Notes under the pieces: model-generated
Databases searched by the model: none
What the model was told of the DNA's origin: nothing
What the model saw: only the letters and a program-made list of their open reading frames with translations
Program-made: the position numbers and the translations under genes
NCBI RefSeq assembly: GCF_000379605.1
Contig: NZ_KB902602.1
Span: forward strand, 1 to 64,000
Length of the DNA stretch: 64,000 bases
Source of the DNA: Rhizobium giardinii bv. giardinii H152
GTDB lineage: Bacteria; Pseudomonadota; Alphaproteobacteria; Rhizobiales; Rhizobiaceae
Direction: 5' to 3'
Shown here: piece by piece, positions 26,149 to 34,106 of the stretch
Layout: each line of letters begins with the position of its first letter
Position numbering within the stretch: the first letter of the stretch is position 1

Positions 26149-26600
26149 GACGCTGAACTCCGAGTCATTATGTCGCGACTCAAAGACGTTCCAGGGTGAT
26201 TCGTTCCAACTCAAACGAATCATTTTTCAATGCCTTACGGAATCTCCCTCAGAAATTGATTCCAGCCACTGTGCTGGATGACATGCGACAGCCGCAGGTG
26301 GAAAATGGTCAAGATCCGATTAATTCGTGAGCCACGAAAAGCTTGCCGCCCCTGTACGCAAGCATAGGGACGGCCCACAGCGCCAGCCGGCGGGATCAGG
26401 TCGGCCAATCCTGCTCAAGGTCGTAACGTGGGCAAACCACGACGGGGTCATACCGGATCTCCATTCGCAGAATAGAAGCACTAACAGCGGCTTGCGGGGT
26501 GTTGGGGAATACGCTCAGCGCTGAGTGATAGGCAATCTAAATGTCTTCCAGACGGAGCGGCCTTGTTCTATTTCCCGAGGAAAAGAAGGGTTGACGAACA
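26149..26600. other. Divergent ku/panD intergenic region
   Basis: There are 452 bases between divergent genes and no credible gene. It contains a perfect 12-bp palindrome CTCAGCGCTGAG at 26514-26525, 75 bases before the panD start, which may be an operator. Confidence 0.45.
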
Positions 26601-27017
26601 ATGAGAAAGCTAGTCGCAGGGAAACTTCACGGCATTTACGTGACGGAGGCGAACCTCAACTACCATGGGTCCATTACGCTAGACCCGGACCATTGCGAAG
26701 AAGCCGGTATTCTGCCCATGGAGTTCGTCGAGATCTGGAACAAGAATTCCGGCGCACGGATTTCTACCTACGTCATTCTGGGTGAACGCGGCTCGAGGTG
26801 CTGCATTCTAAACGGAGCTGCCGCACGCACATGTCAGCCCGGTGATCAGGTCATCATCTGCAACTCCCTATATGTCGACGAAAACCGGATCACGTCGTTT
26901 AAGCCCAAGGTCCTCACGTTTGATGAAGACAACCGGGTGGAAGATTCATCAACCCCGGCAAATGTCACAATCAACGCATTGGTTAGGCGCGGTGCGGCAG
27001 CTCAAGAATCCGAATGA
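26601..27017 (+). CDS. panD: Aspartate 1-decarboxylase
   Basis: The 138 residues match Pan[29 protein letters not shown]. The Gly23-Ser24 site is where the proenzyme cleaves itself to make the pyruvoyl group. Further motifs are [31 protein letters not shown] and [12 protein letters not shown]. The enzyme makes beta-alanine from aspartate for pantothenate and CoA, and such genes on rhizobial plasmids (for example panCB in R. etli) can be essential for prototrophy. Here it stands alone, without panB or panC. A bidirectional hairpin follows. Confidence 0.96.
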   Translation: MRKLVAGKLHGIYVTEANLNYHGSITLDPDHCEEAGILPMEFVEIWNKNSGARISTYVILGERGSRCCILNGAAARTCQPGDQVIICNSLYVDENRITSFKPKVLTFDEDNRVEDSSTPANVTINALVRRGAAAQESE

Positions 27018-27028
27018 GCACTACGCGT

Positions 27029-27058
27029 AATCGCGGCCCGAACTTAGGGGCCGCGATT
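27029..27058. terminator. Bidirectional hairpin between panD and epoxide hydrolase gene
   Basis: A perfect 11-bp stem AATCGCGGCCC / GGGCCGCGATT has an 8-base loop. It lies between the convergent 3' ends of panD (27017) and the epoxide hydrolase gene (27076), as expected for a shared terminator. The U-run is weak. Confidence 0.75.
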
Positions 27059-27075
27059 ATTGCGTGCTACTGTTA

Positions 27076-28416
27076 TTATCGGACAGACTTGAACGCTGCA
27101 CGCAACTCTTCCGCGAAGAGCTGGGGCTGCTCCCACGCAGCAAAGTGTCCACCTTTCGCTACCTGATTATAGTAGTACAAAGTCGGATATGCTTCCTTGC
27201 TCCAGCTCTCAGGTGCCTTGTAGATTTCCTTAGGAAAAACAGAAATGGCGACCGGTATCTTGATTTCTTTGGTCTTTTGTGCATCGGCGCTGAAGTTGTT
27301 GTTGTTGTTTTCCCAATAGAAGCGTGAGGACGACGCTCCGGTGTTCGTCAGCCAGTACAAGGTAATGTCATTGAGCATCTCGTCCTTGGACAGGACACGC
27401 TCAGGGACTCCATCACTGTCGCTCCATTGGGCAAATTTTTCGTACATCCATGCGGCAAGACCCGCAGGGGAGTCTGACAGCGCGTAGCCGATGGTCTGCG
27501 GGCGGGTCACCATCATCGCACCGTACGCGGCATTGCGTCCAAAAAAAGTGCTGAGCGACTGGAAGGCTTCGCGTTCTGGTGTCTTCAGGTCAGACGGAGC
27601 GGGGTCACCGCTGTTGATCGCTCTGGTCAGTTCGCCTGGAACCGTCGCGGGCATATTGAGATGTATCGCACGCAAACCCTTTGGTGCTTGGCGAGCCAGC
27701 GCATCGGACACTACCGAGCCGTGATCCCCACCCTGGGAAACGTAATGCTCGTATCCGAGCCTTTTCATGAGGGTGTCCCAAGCTCGTGCAGTGCGGTCAG
27801 GACCCCAGCCCAAATCGGTTGGCTTCCCGGAAAAGCCGTAGCCGGGGATGGAAGGGATGACGACATCAAACGCATCCTCGGGGCGGCCGCCGTAAGCTGT
27901 GGGATCGGTAAGAGGGCCGATGGACTTAATGAACTCGAATGTTGAACCCGGCCAACCGTGAGTGAGAACCACGGGCAGGGCGTTGGGATGACGGGAGCGG
28001 ACATGGATGAACTGGATCTCAACCCCATCGATCGTGGTGATGAATTCCGGCAATGAATTGAGCTGCGCCTCGGCTTTACGCCAGTTGTAATCAGTGCCCC
28101 AATAGCGAACCAGTTCCTGAACTTGCGCCAGTTGAATACCCTGCGAGGCATCATCGACGGTTTCCTTGTCGGGCCAGCGTGTCTCGAAAATGCGCTTGCG
28201 TAAGTCGTCGAGTTGGGATTGTGGGACGTTGATGTGGAACGGACGGATACTCTCGTCCGAACTGGTGCTTTTCGCCGACGTGGCCGAAATAGTATCGGCG
28301 GCGATCGCCGGCAGGACGTATCCCGCGGGAACGAGCATGAGGGAGCCAACCGCAACCGCGATAAGGCGGCCAGCAAAATGCACCCGAATAGAGGAGGCGT
28401 TTTCAGTTCTAGGCAT
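27076..28416 (-). CDS. Exported epoxide hydrolase (EHN + alpha/beta hydrolase)
   Basis: The 446 residues comprise a signal peptide (residues ~14-40), then the epoxide-hydrolase N-terminal domain (IRPFHINVPQSQLDDLRKR, TRWPD) and the hydrolase fold. The oxyanion motif is HGWPGS (153-158), the nucleophile Asp231 lies in QGGDHGSVV, a conserved Tyr-rich stretch follows, and the catalytic His424 lies in GGHFAAWEQP. It resembles microsomal-type epoxide hydrolases, which open epoxides by a covalent aspartyl ester; the secreted form is less usual. A 49-bp promoter-like element at 28469-28517 closely matches one upstream of ohr. Likely role: detoxification in the periplasm. Confidence 0.93.
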   Translation of the reverse strand: MPRTENASSIRVHFAGRLIAVAVGSLMLVPAGYVLPAIAADTISATSAKSTSSDESIRPFHINVPQSQLDDLRKRIFETRWPDKETVDDASQGIQLAQVQELVRYWGTDYNWRKAEAQLNSLPEFITTIDGVEIQFIHVRSRHPNALPVVLTHGWPGSTFEFIKSIGPLTDPTAYGGRPEDAFDVVIPSIPGYGFSGKPTDLGWGPDRTARAWDTLMKRLGYEHYVSQGGDHGSVVSDALARQAPKGLRAIHLNMPATVPGELTRAINSGDPAPSDLKTPEREAFQSLSTFFGRNAAYGAMMVTRPQTIGYALSDSPAGLAAWMYEKFAQWSDSDGVPERVLSKDEMLNDITLYWLTNTGASSSRFYWENNNNNFSADAQKTKEIKIPVAISVFPKEIYKAPESWSKEAYPTLYYYNQVAKGGHFAAWEQPQLFAEELRAAFKSVR

Positions 28417-28468
28417 AGATACTCTCCGTTGTTTTGCCTGTTGGTGACGCAGAGCAGGCTAGAGGGCG

Positions 28469-28517
28469 GACGTATCCACCATGTTTTGTAAATTGCCGGA
28501 AGTGTATCAGAGCGTAG
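28469..28517 (-). promoter_or_regulatory. TGATAC-type regulatory element upstream of epoxide hydrolase
   Basis: Read toward the gene it begins CTACGCTCTGATACA, continues with a C/TTTCCG box, then AAACATG, and ends GATACGTC. It aligns without gaps over 49 bases with 35469-35517 upstream of ohr. TGCTAC-N4-TGATAC half-sites with a 10-bp period suggest binding by an OmpR/PhoB-type regulator; GATACGTC may be part of the core promoter. The element ends 53 bases before the ATG. Confidence 0.65.
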
Positions 28518-28845
28518 CATCGCGATCGTGAGCCCGCTCCGCGCATCAGTCACAAGAGCCTTGTTCGATTGGGTTCTTGACAGCGCGGTAACACTGCGGC
28601 TCTACCGGGGATCTCGACGACGCGACTGTCGGCTTAGGGATCGACTTGTTTGCTTGATTGAATGTGCTCGCGAAGCGCATTAAGAGCGATAGCCCTCGCT
28701 GAGGCCAGTCTTGTCCTGTCGATCCAGACGAAATTTTTGGCGAAATGTGTGCCGGCAGTGCCGGGCGGAGAGTTGCCATGTCGTGGACAGTGCCAATAGG
28801 CGCAGGCAGCGACACCGCTCCCTGCGCCTATTGCCGGCCAAGTTG
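28518..28845. other. Gap with a strong inverted repeat downstream of cupin gene
   Basis: No gene was seen. AATAGGCGCAGG (28795-28806) pairs perfectly with CCTGCGCCTATT (28821-28832), with a further AGCG/CGCT inside. It lies 14 bases past the cupin stop on the minus strand, so it may terminate or stabilise that transcript, but lacks a U-run. Confidence 0.55.
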
Positions 28846-29244
28846 TTATTTTGAGCGTACGACCAGGGCCTGGCCTTTCCGGACGATATAGGTGGCAAGC
28901 TCCGAGGCTTTGCCGGGGCCCACATTTTCCGCCGAGTGAACAACGCCGGTCGGAATGAAGAGTGATTGACCTGCCGAAAGGGTGACCGGCTCGCGTCCGT
29001 CCAATTTATACTCGAGCGTCCCTTCGATCACATAGGCGATTTCTTCACCGGGGTGGGAATGCCTGGCGGCCAAAACACCAGGGAGAAAATCGACACGGAC
29101 CTGCACAACTTCGTGGGCGGGCACGTCGATATCGCTCTTGATGAGATCCGTGCGTCGCAGCGGTTCATCGGCGAACGCCTGCAACGGCGTCATTCCGCTC
29201 ATGAGAAACAGGAGGGCTGCGGCAAATGCGTTGATCGGTTTCAT
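28846..29244 (-). CDS. Exported single-domain cupin
   Basis: The 132 residues from ATG 29244 (AAGGA upstream) begin with a signal peptide (MKPINAFAAALLFLMSGMTPLQAFA). The cupin has metal-ligand motif RHSHPGEEIAYVIEGTLEY and second motif IPTGVVHSAENVG. It is likely an exported metal-binding sensor or enzyme of unknown substrate. It is last in the run dipZ, alpha/beta hydrolase, cupin, all on the minus strand with short gaps (51 and 76 bases), and functionally parallels the cupin at 4110-4529. Confidence 0.9.
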   Translation of the reverse strand: MKPINAFAAALLFLMSGMTPLQAFADEPLRRTDLIKSDIDVPAHEVVQVRVDFLPGVLAARHSHPGEEIAYVIEGTLEYKLDGREPVTLSAGQSLFIPTGVVHSAENVGPGKASELATYIVRKGQALVVRSK

Positions 29245-29320
29245 GACTGTGTCCTTTCGGGATGGTTGAAGAAGGAATAAATAGTGGGAGGAAATCGTGG
29301 ACGCGGCACTTGAGATGCGC

Positions 29321-30088
29321 TTACTTGCTCTTTGCGCCAACGTGCCGCGCCGCTGTTTCGATGACGCCGGCAACTCTCTCAGCTTGCGACGCGAAGACGG
29401 CGTGGCTGGCCTTGATCTCGGTCACCACGCTGCCCGCGCGCTTGGCCATTTCGCGTTCCAGTTCTGGATTGATGGAGCGGTCTTCGGAAGCAACAATTGC
29501 CCAGCTCTGCTTTGTCTTCCAAGCGGGATCGCCAATCTTTGCGGTGAAAGCTTCCTTCGAGGCGAAGACCTGCGATCTTGCCAGAAACGCTGCGTCGTCC
29601 TTCGGCAGATCTGCGGCGAAGTCGTTCGCAAAGGCGGCAGGATCGAGATAGAGATATTTGCCGTCTTTCGTCTCCCGGATATTCATGCCGCCAGCCGGCT
29701 TTGAGCTTGCGAGGCTGAGCAGGCTTTCGCCGCGATCCGGCTGGAAGGCCGCGACATAGACGAGGCCCGCGACAACAGGACTGTGGCCGGCTTCGGTAAT
29801 CACCATGCCGCCATAGCTGTGGCCGACGAGAAGCGTCGGGCCGTCCTGCAGGTCGAGCACACGGTTGGTGGCGGCGATATCGTCGGCAAGCGACGTGAGC
29901 GGCTCCTGTACAATCGTGACGTTGAAGCCGCGTTGGACGAGAACATCGGATGCCTTGCGCCAGCCTGAACCATCGGCGAGCGCGCCATGGACGATAACGA
30001 TGTTTTTCACGTCGGCGGCCTGTGCGGCAAAGGCGATCACGCTCGTGGCGAAGGCGAGAGCAAGGGTAGAGATATAGTGACGGTTCAT
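29321..30088 (-). CDS. Exported alpha/beta hydrolase
   Basis: The 255 residues begin with a signal peptide (MNRHYISTLALAFATSVIAFAAQA). Oxyanion motif is VIVHGALADGSGW, nucleophile Ser91 lies in LLVGHSYGGMVITEAG, the acid in VASEDRSI, and the His in ASHAVFAS. It is close to the family of small hydrolases annotated as salicylate/pyrethroid-esterase-like (MES type). The broken paralogue is at 7427-8209. It lies 51 bases downstream of the DipZ-like gene and is probably co-transcribed from the element at 32113-32130. Confidence 0.92.
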   Translation of the reverse strand: MNRHYISTLALAFATSVIAFAAQAADVKNIVIVHGALADGSGWRKASDVLVQRGFNVTIVQEPLTSLADDIAATNRVLDLQDGPTLLVGHSYGGMVITEAGHSPVVAGLVYVAAFQPDRGESLLSLASSKPAGGMNIRETKDGKYLYLDPAAFANDFAADLPKDDAAFLARSQVFASKEAFTAKIGDPAWKTKQSWAIVASEDRSINPELEREMAKRAGSVVTEIKASHAVFASQAERVAGVIETAARHVGAKSK

Positions 30089-30139
30089 GGGTTTGACTCC
30101 TGTCGTTTGTGGGTGGTTTGGGTGATGGGAGATGACGTT

Positions 30140-31915
30140 TCAGCCGAAGGTAAAAGCGTAGGCTTCGACGCCGGAATCGAGGAAACGGATTTCGAACGTC
30201 CGTTCCGCCACGCCGCCGGATTGGCGGACGAGCTGATAGAGTTTTGTTGACGTCACCGTGCCGTAACCGCCGGCATCGGTATCTGCGCCATGGCCGGGTC
30301 CGGGAGCCTTGCCGTCGATCGTCACCTGGAAGCGGACAGGCTTGCCGGCAGCGCCGGGTCCGAGGACCAGGTGCAGGTCGCGAGCACTGAAACGATATAC
30401 GATGCTGCCATCCGGCTGATCCAGCACTGCCTGTTCGGCGCCGACCGTCCAGGTCCCGGATAGGCCCCATTCATTGAGGTCGGGTTCGTCGATGGAATAC
30501 GCGTTGGCGGCGTCGGCGCGCAGGTTTTCGGGAGAGACGAAGCTGGCGGCGCGTTTGTAGCCGAGATAGGTTTCGCCGGAACGGATGTTCTTGAGGTCCG
30601 GGCTTGCCTCGGCACCTTTGGCATCCGGCGTCACGGGCGCAGTCGAGCCCATCTCGCTGCCGGCTTCGCGCAACAGGTGCTGGATTGCCTGCTCGGTTTG
30701 TCGATAGTTGCCTTCGCCGAAATGGTGGTAGCGGATCTGACCCTTGGCATCGATCAGGTAATGCGCTGGCCAGTAGCTGTTTTCGAAGGCGCGCCAGATC
30801 TTGTAGTCGTTGTCGATCGCAACCGGATAGTCGATCTTGAAATCGTCGACCGCCTTTTTGACATTGTCGATCTTCTTCTCGAACGCAAATTCCGGGGCAT
30901 GCACGCCAATGACGACAAGACCCTGATCCTTGTACTTTTCGGCCCAGGCGCGGACATAGGGGACGGTTCGAATGCAGTTGATGCAGGAATAGGTCCAGAA
31001 ATCGATGAGGACGACCTTGCCGCGAAGCTCTTCTATCGTCAGCGGCGGCGAGTTCAGCCATTCGACGGCGCCATTCAACGATGGTGCTCCGCTTTCGATA
31101 GGCAAATTGCTGCGGAACGGCTGTGTTGTATCGACGACAGCAGACACCGTGCCATTGCTGGCAACCTCGGATGAAGTTTCGATTTCAGGCTTGTCGTGCA
31201 GTTGGTTAAGCACGGCCTGTTCGAAGCTGGCCGTGCTGGCATAGGAAAGCCGCGCCAGAAGGCCGGTGTCCAGGCCAAGGGCAATGACGGCAACGCCGGC
31301 TAGAACCGCGGCGCCCATTACCTGGCGAATACGCTCGCTGACGCCGAGCGACCGCTTCATGCCGGCAAAGATCTTACCCCCGACAAGAAGGGCAATGGCA
31401 AGCGATGTCGCGGCACCTGCGGCATAGGCGACGAGCAGAAAAGTTGTCTGGAGATTGGCGCCATTTAATGCCGCACCCGTAAGCAGAAGGCCGAGGATCG
31501 GCCCGGCGCAGGGAGCCCAGAGCAGCCCGGTCGCCACGCCGAGTATGAAGGAGCTTGTTGAAGTCGGCACGGACCCGGGTTTGCCCGACGCATTCAGCAG
31601 CCTATTGCCGAAGTCAACGACCGGCTGGGTAATGACGCTTGCAACACGTGGCGACATAAGGCTGACCCCAAAGACCGCAAGAAGCAGGATCGCCGCAAGG
31701 CGGCCGTATTCATTGGCATGAATCGCCCAACTTCCGCCGACCGCTGCAAGCGTCGCGACCAGTGCGAAAGTGACACTCATGCCGATCAGCATGGGCAGCG
31801 TGCTTCGGATGAAAGGCTGTCCCGCGCGGGCAAAGACGAAGGGGAGAATGGGAAGGATGCACGGGCTGAGGATGGTCAGCGCCCCTCCGAGATAGGCAAT
31901 GATGAGAAGTGTCAT
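30140..31915 (-). CDS. DipZ-like fusion: CcdA membrane domain + TlpA-type thioredoxin + C-terminal beta domain
   Basis: The 591 residues start at ATG 31915 (AAGGA, seven bases). Domain 1 (about 1-225) is a CcdA/DsbD-beta-like electron carrier with paired cysteines Cys19 (LSPCILPILP) and Cys136 (LLWAPCAGPI). Domain 2 (about 285-420) is a redoxin with Cys311-Ile-Asn-Cys314 (FWTYSCINCIRTVPYV). Domain 3 (about 440-591) is a beta-rich domain as in mycobacterial DipZ (YRFSARDLHLVLGPG). The fusion would pass electrons from the cytoplasm across the membrane to the periplasmic thioredoxin domain. The dsbA-like gene at 2412-3020 is broken, so its periplasmic partners are unknown. It heads a run with an alpha/beta hydrolase and a cupin, and has its own TGATAC element upstream. 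Confidence 0.93.
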   Translation of the reverse strand: MTLLIIAYLGGALTILSPCILPILPFVFARAGQPFIRSTLPMLIGMSVTFALVATLAAVGGSWAIHANEYGRLAAILLLAVFGVSLMSPRVASVITQPVVDFGNRLLNASGKPGSVPTSTSSFILGVATGLLWAPCAGPILGLLLTGAALNGANLQTTFLLVAYAAGAATSLAIALLVGGKIFAGMKRSLGVSERIRQVMGAAVLAGVAVIALGLDTGLLARLSYASTASFEQAVLNQLHDKPEIETSSEVASNGTVSAVVDTTQPFRSNLPIESGAPSLNGAVEWLNSPPLTIEELRGKVVLIDFWTYSCINCIRTVPYVRAWAEKYKDQGLVVIGVHAPEFAFEKKIDNVKKAVDDFKIDYPVAIDNDYKIWRAFENSYWPAHYLIDAKGQIRYHHFGEGNYRQTEQAIQHLLREAGSEMGSTAPVTPDAKGAEASPDLKNIRSGETYLGYKRAASFVSPENLRADAANAYSIDEPDLNEWGLSGTWTVGAEQAVLDQPDGSIVYRFSARDLHLVLGPGAAGKPVRFQVTIDGKAPGPGHGADTDAGGYGTVTSTKLYQLVRQSGGVAERTFEIRFLDSGVEAYAFTFG

Positions 31916-32112
31916 CGTCGTTTCCTTGAAGCCGGTTGGTCGGGTTCTGGACGGCGATGGGGCACGACCAGCAATGCGGCCAATTTGGTCCGAGCGACGT
32001 ATCCGGGATGTGTCCGGCTTCCATAAGAAGTGTACCGCAGTGTAGGAACCTGCTGGGTCCACGACAGAGCGACACAAATCGTTTGCCGCCCGGGCGTGGA
32101 TGCGAGCCTGAT

Positions 32113-32130
32113 TGTATCAGAACGTATCAA
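32113..32130 (-). promoter_or_regulatory. TGATAC direct repeat upstream of dipZ-like gene
   Basis: Read toward dipZ: TTGATACGTTCTGATACA, a perfect TGATAC-N4-TGATAC direct repeat with a 10-bp period. It shares TACG(C/T)TCTGATACA with the elements before the epoxide hydrolase gene and ohr, in the same orientation relative to the gene. It sits 198 bases from the dipZ start and 108 bases before the divergent hydrolase gene, so it may serve both. Confidence 0.6.
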
Positions 32131-32237
32131 GGCGGCCGCATGCTACATCCGCATTCAATTTCGGGCGATGCGGGACACATGGGGGATATATGCAGCCGGC
32201 TTTCTTCCCATCACGATCAATCGAGATGGAGAGAACG

Positions 32238-33281
32238 ATGTCCCCTGAAATCAATCACCAGCGCCGCCGCTTCTTCGGTATCGCCGCCATGACCATTGCT
32301 GCCGCCGAATTCGGCGTGACCGCGATCGCCAATGCCGCGTCACCCGCGGTATCAGCAGCGGTCAAGGCGGGAGGGCACACATCGTTCGCAGCGCTGAAGC
32401 AGATCAAGGCAGGTGTGCTCGACATCGGATATGCAGAAGCCGGCTCGGCGGATGGACCCGTCGTCCTGCTCGTTCACGGATGGCCATACGACATCTACAG
32501 CTATGTCGATGTCGCACCGATCCTGGCCGATGCAGGTTACCGCGTCATCATTCCCTACCTGCGCGGTTACGGCACGACGCGCTTCCTTTCGGACGAGACG
32601 CCGCGTAACGGCCAGCAGGCGGCCTTGGCGGCTGACATGATCGCCTTGATGGATGCACTCGGCATCGAAAAGGCAATCCTCGGCGGATATGACTGGGGCG
32701 CCCGCACCGTCAACATCATGGCCGCTCTCTGGCCGGAACGCTGCGAGGCGATGGTTTCCGTCAGCGGCTATCTCATCGGCAGCCAGGAAATCAACAAGAA
32801 GCCATTGCCGCCGAAGGCCGAGCTGTCCTGGTGGTACCAGTTCTACTTCGCCACCGAGCGCGGCCGGCTTGGCTATGCCGCCAACACGCGTGAGTTTGCA
32901 AAGCTGATCTGGCAGACGGCATCGCCGACATGGAAGTTCGACGACGAAACATTCGACCGTTCAGCAGACGCGTTCGACAATCCCGACCATATCGATATCA
33001 CCATCCATAACTATCGCTGGCGGCTCGGTCTTGTCGAAGGCGAAGCGAAATACGATGCCTACGAGAAGCAGCTGGCGACGGGGCCGGTCATCACTATTCC
33101 GACGATTACCATGGAAGGCGATGCCAATGGTGCGCCCCATCCGCAACCATCGGCCTACAGAGGAAAATTCTCCGGAAAGTACGAGCATCGAGATGTCACG
33201 GGCGGTATAGGCCACAATTTGCCACAGGAAGCGCCACACGCATTCGCCCAGGCCATCCTCGATGTCGCAAAATTTTTATGA
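32238..33281 (+). CDS. Tat-exported alpha/beta hydrolase (haloalkane dehalogenase/epoxide-hydrolase type)
   Basis: The 347 residues start at ATG 32238 (GGAGA upstream; longer frame rejected). A twin-arginine leader (QRRRFFGIAAMTIAAAEFGV, residues 8-27) predicts export in folded form. The fold has oxyanion motif HGWP (80-83), LRGYGTTRF, nucleophile Asp152 in GGYDWGART, and a late His in GGIGHNLPQE. Asp as nucleophile rather than Ser points to epoxide or haloalkane hydrolysis. It is divergent from the dipZ-like gene and precedes the OmpR-type regulator. CATCACGATCAATC at 32209-32222 recurs at 914-927. Confidence 0.92.
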   Translation: MSPEINHQRRRFFGIAAMTIAAAEFGVTAIANAASPAVSAAVKAGGHTSFAALKQIKAGVLDIGYAEAGSADGPVVLLVHGWPYDIYSYVDVAPILADAGYRVIIPYLRGYGTTRFLSDETPRNGQQAALAADMIALMDALGIEKAILGGYDWGARTVNIMAALWPERCEAMVSVSGYLIGSQEINKKPLPPKAELSWWYQFYFATERGRLGYAANTREFAKLIWQTASPTWKFDDETFDRSADAFDNPDHIDITIHNYRWRLGLVEGEAKYDAYEKQLATGPVITIPTITMEGDANGAPHPQPSAYRGKFSGKYEHRDVTGGIGHNLPQEAPHAFAQAILDVAKFL

Positions 33282-33285
33282 CATT

Positions 33286-33318
33286 GCTGCCGCAAGAAAC
33301 CGCTTTACTCGCGGCAGC
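33286..33318 (+). terminator. Hairpin after the Tat-exported hydrolase gene
   Basis: GCTGCCGC (33286-33293) and GCGGCAGC (33311-33318) form a perfect 8-bp stem with a 17-base loop, directly after the stop codon at 33281 and before the regulator gene. No T-run follows; it may be an attenuator or an mRNA-end hairpin. Confidence 0.45.
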
Positions 33319-33365
33319 CAACACGGAACTAATGTCGCCTGGGGCGGATATTTGAAAGACAAAAG

Positions 33366-34106
33366 ATGGAGCATGTCGATCACATTCTGATCGTCGATGA
33401 CGACCGCGAAATTCGCGAACTGGTATCGAGCTATCTGAATAAGAACGGTCTTCGGACGACGGTTGCCGCCGACGGCCGGCAGATGCGCAATTTCCTCGAA
33501 ACCAGCACGGTCGATCTGATCGTGCTCGACGTGATGATGCCGGGCGATGATGGGCTGGTCCTTTGCCGGGAACTTCGCGCCGGCAAGCACAAAGCGACGC
33601 CGGTCGTCATGCTGACCGCGCGCGATGACGAGATGGACCGGATCATCGGGCTCGAAATGGGGGCCGACGACTATCTTCCGAAGCCGTTCGCTGCACGCGA
33701 GCTTCTCGCCCGCATCAAGGCAGTGCTACGGCGCACGCGAATGTTGCCGCCCAACCTGCAGATCAGCGAGGCTGGCCAGCTCCTGACGTTCGGCGACTGG
33801 CGGCTCGACACCGTTGGCCGGCATCTTCTCGACAGGGACGGGACGGAAATCGCGCTCAGCGGTGCCGAATACCGACTGCTGCGGGTTTTCATCGATCATC
33901 CCCAACGTGTGCTCAACCGAGACCAGATTCTGAATCTCACCCAGGGCCGCGATGCCGAACTATTCGACCGCTCGATCGACCTTCTGGTAAGCCGTCTGCG
34001 CCAGCGGCTCGGCGACGATGCACGCGAACCGACCTACATCAAGACGGTGCGGGCAGAAGGCTATGTATTCTCCGTCCCGGTCGAGATCTCGGTGCCCAGG
34101 ACATGA
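33366..34106 (+). CDS. OmpR/PhoB-type response regulator
   Basis: The 246 residues comprise a receiver with VDDDREIRELV, phospho-acceptor Asp55 in LIVLDVMMPGDDG, MLTARD and LPKPF, then a winged-helix domain (GDWRLDTVGRHLLDRDGTEIALSGAEYRLL, LFDRSIDLLVSRLRQRLG, YIKTVRAEGYVFSVPVE). Its stop overlaps the kinase start (ATGA at 34103-34106). It is the only winged-helix regulator inside the 27-36 kb cluster, and the TGATAC-N4-TGATAC half-sites upstream of three local units have the direct-repeat geometry this family recognises. It is therefore the best candidate regulator; this is inference. Confidence 0.95.
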   Translation: MEHVDHILIVDDDREIRELVSSYLNKNGLRTTVAADGRQMRNFLETSTVDLIVLDVMMPGDDGLVLCRELRAGKHKATPVVMLTARDDEMDRIIGLEMGADDYLPKPFAARELLARIKAVLRRTRMLPPNLQISEAGQLLTFGDWRLDTVGRHLLDRDGTEIALSGAEYRLLRVFIDHPQRVLNRDQILNLTQGRDAELFDRSIDLLVSRLRQRLGDDAREPTYIKTVRAEGYVFSVPVEISVPRT

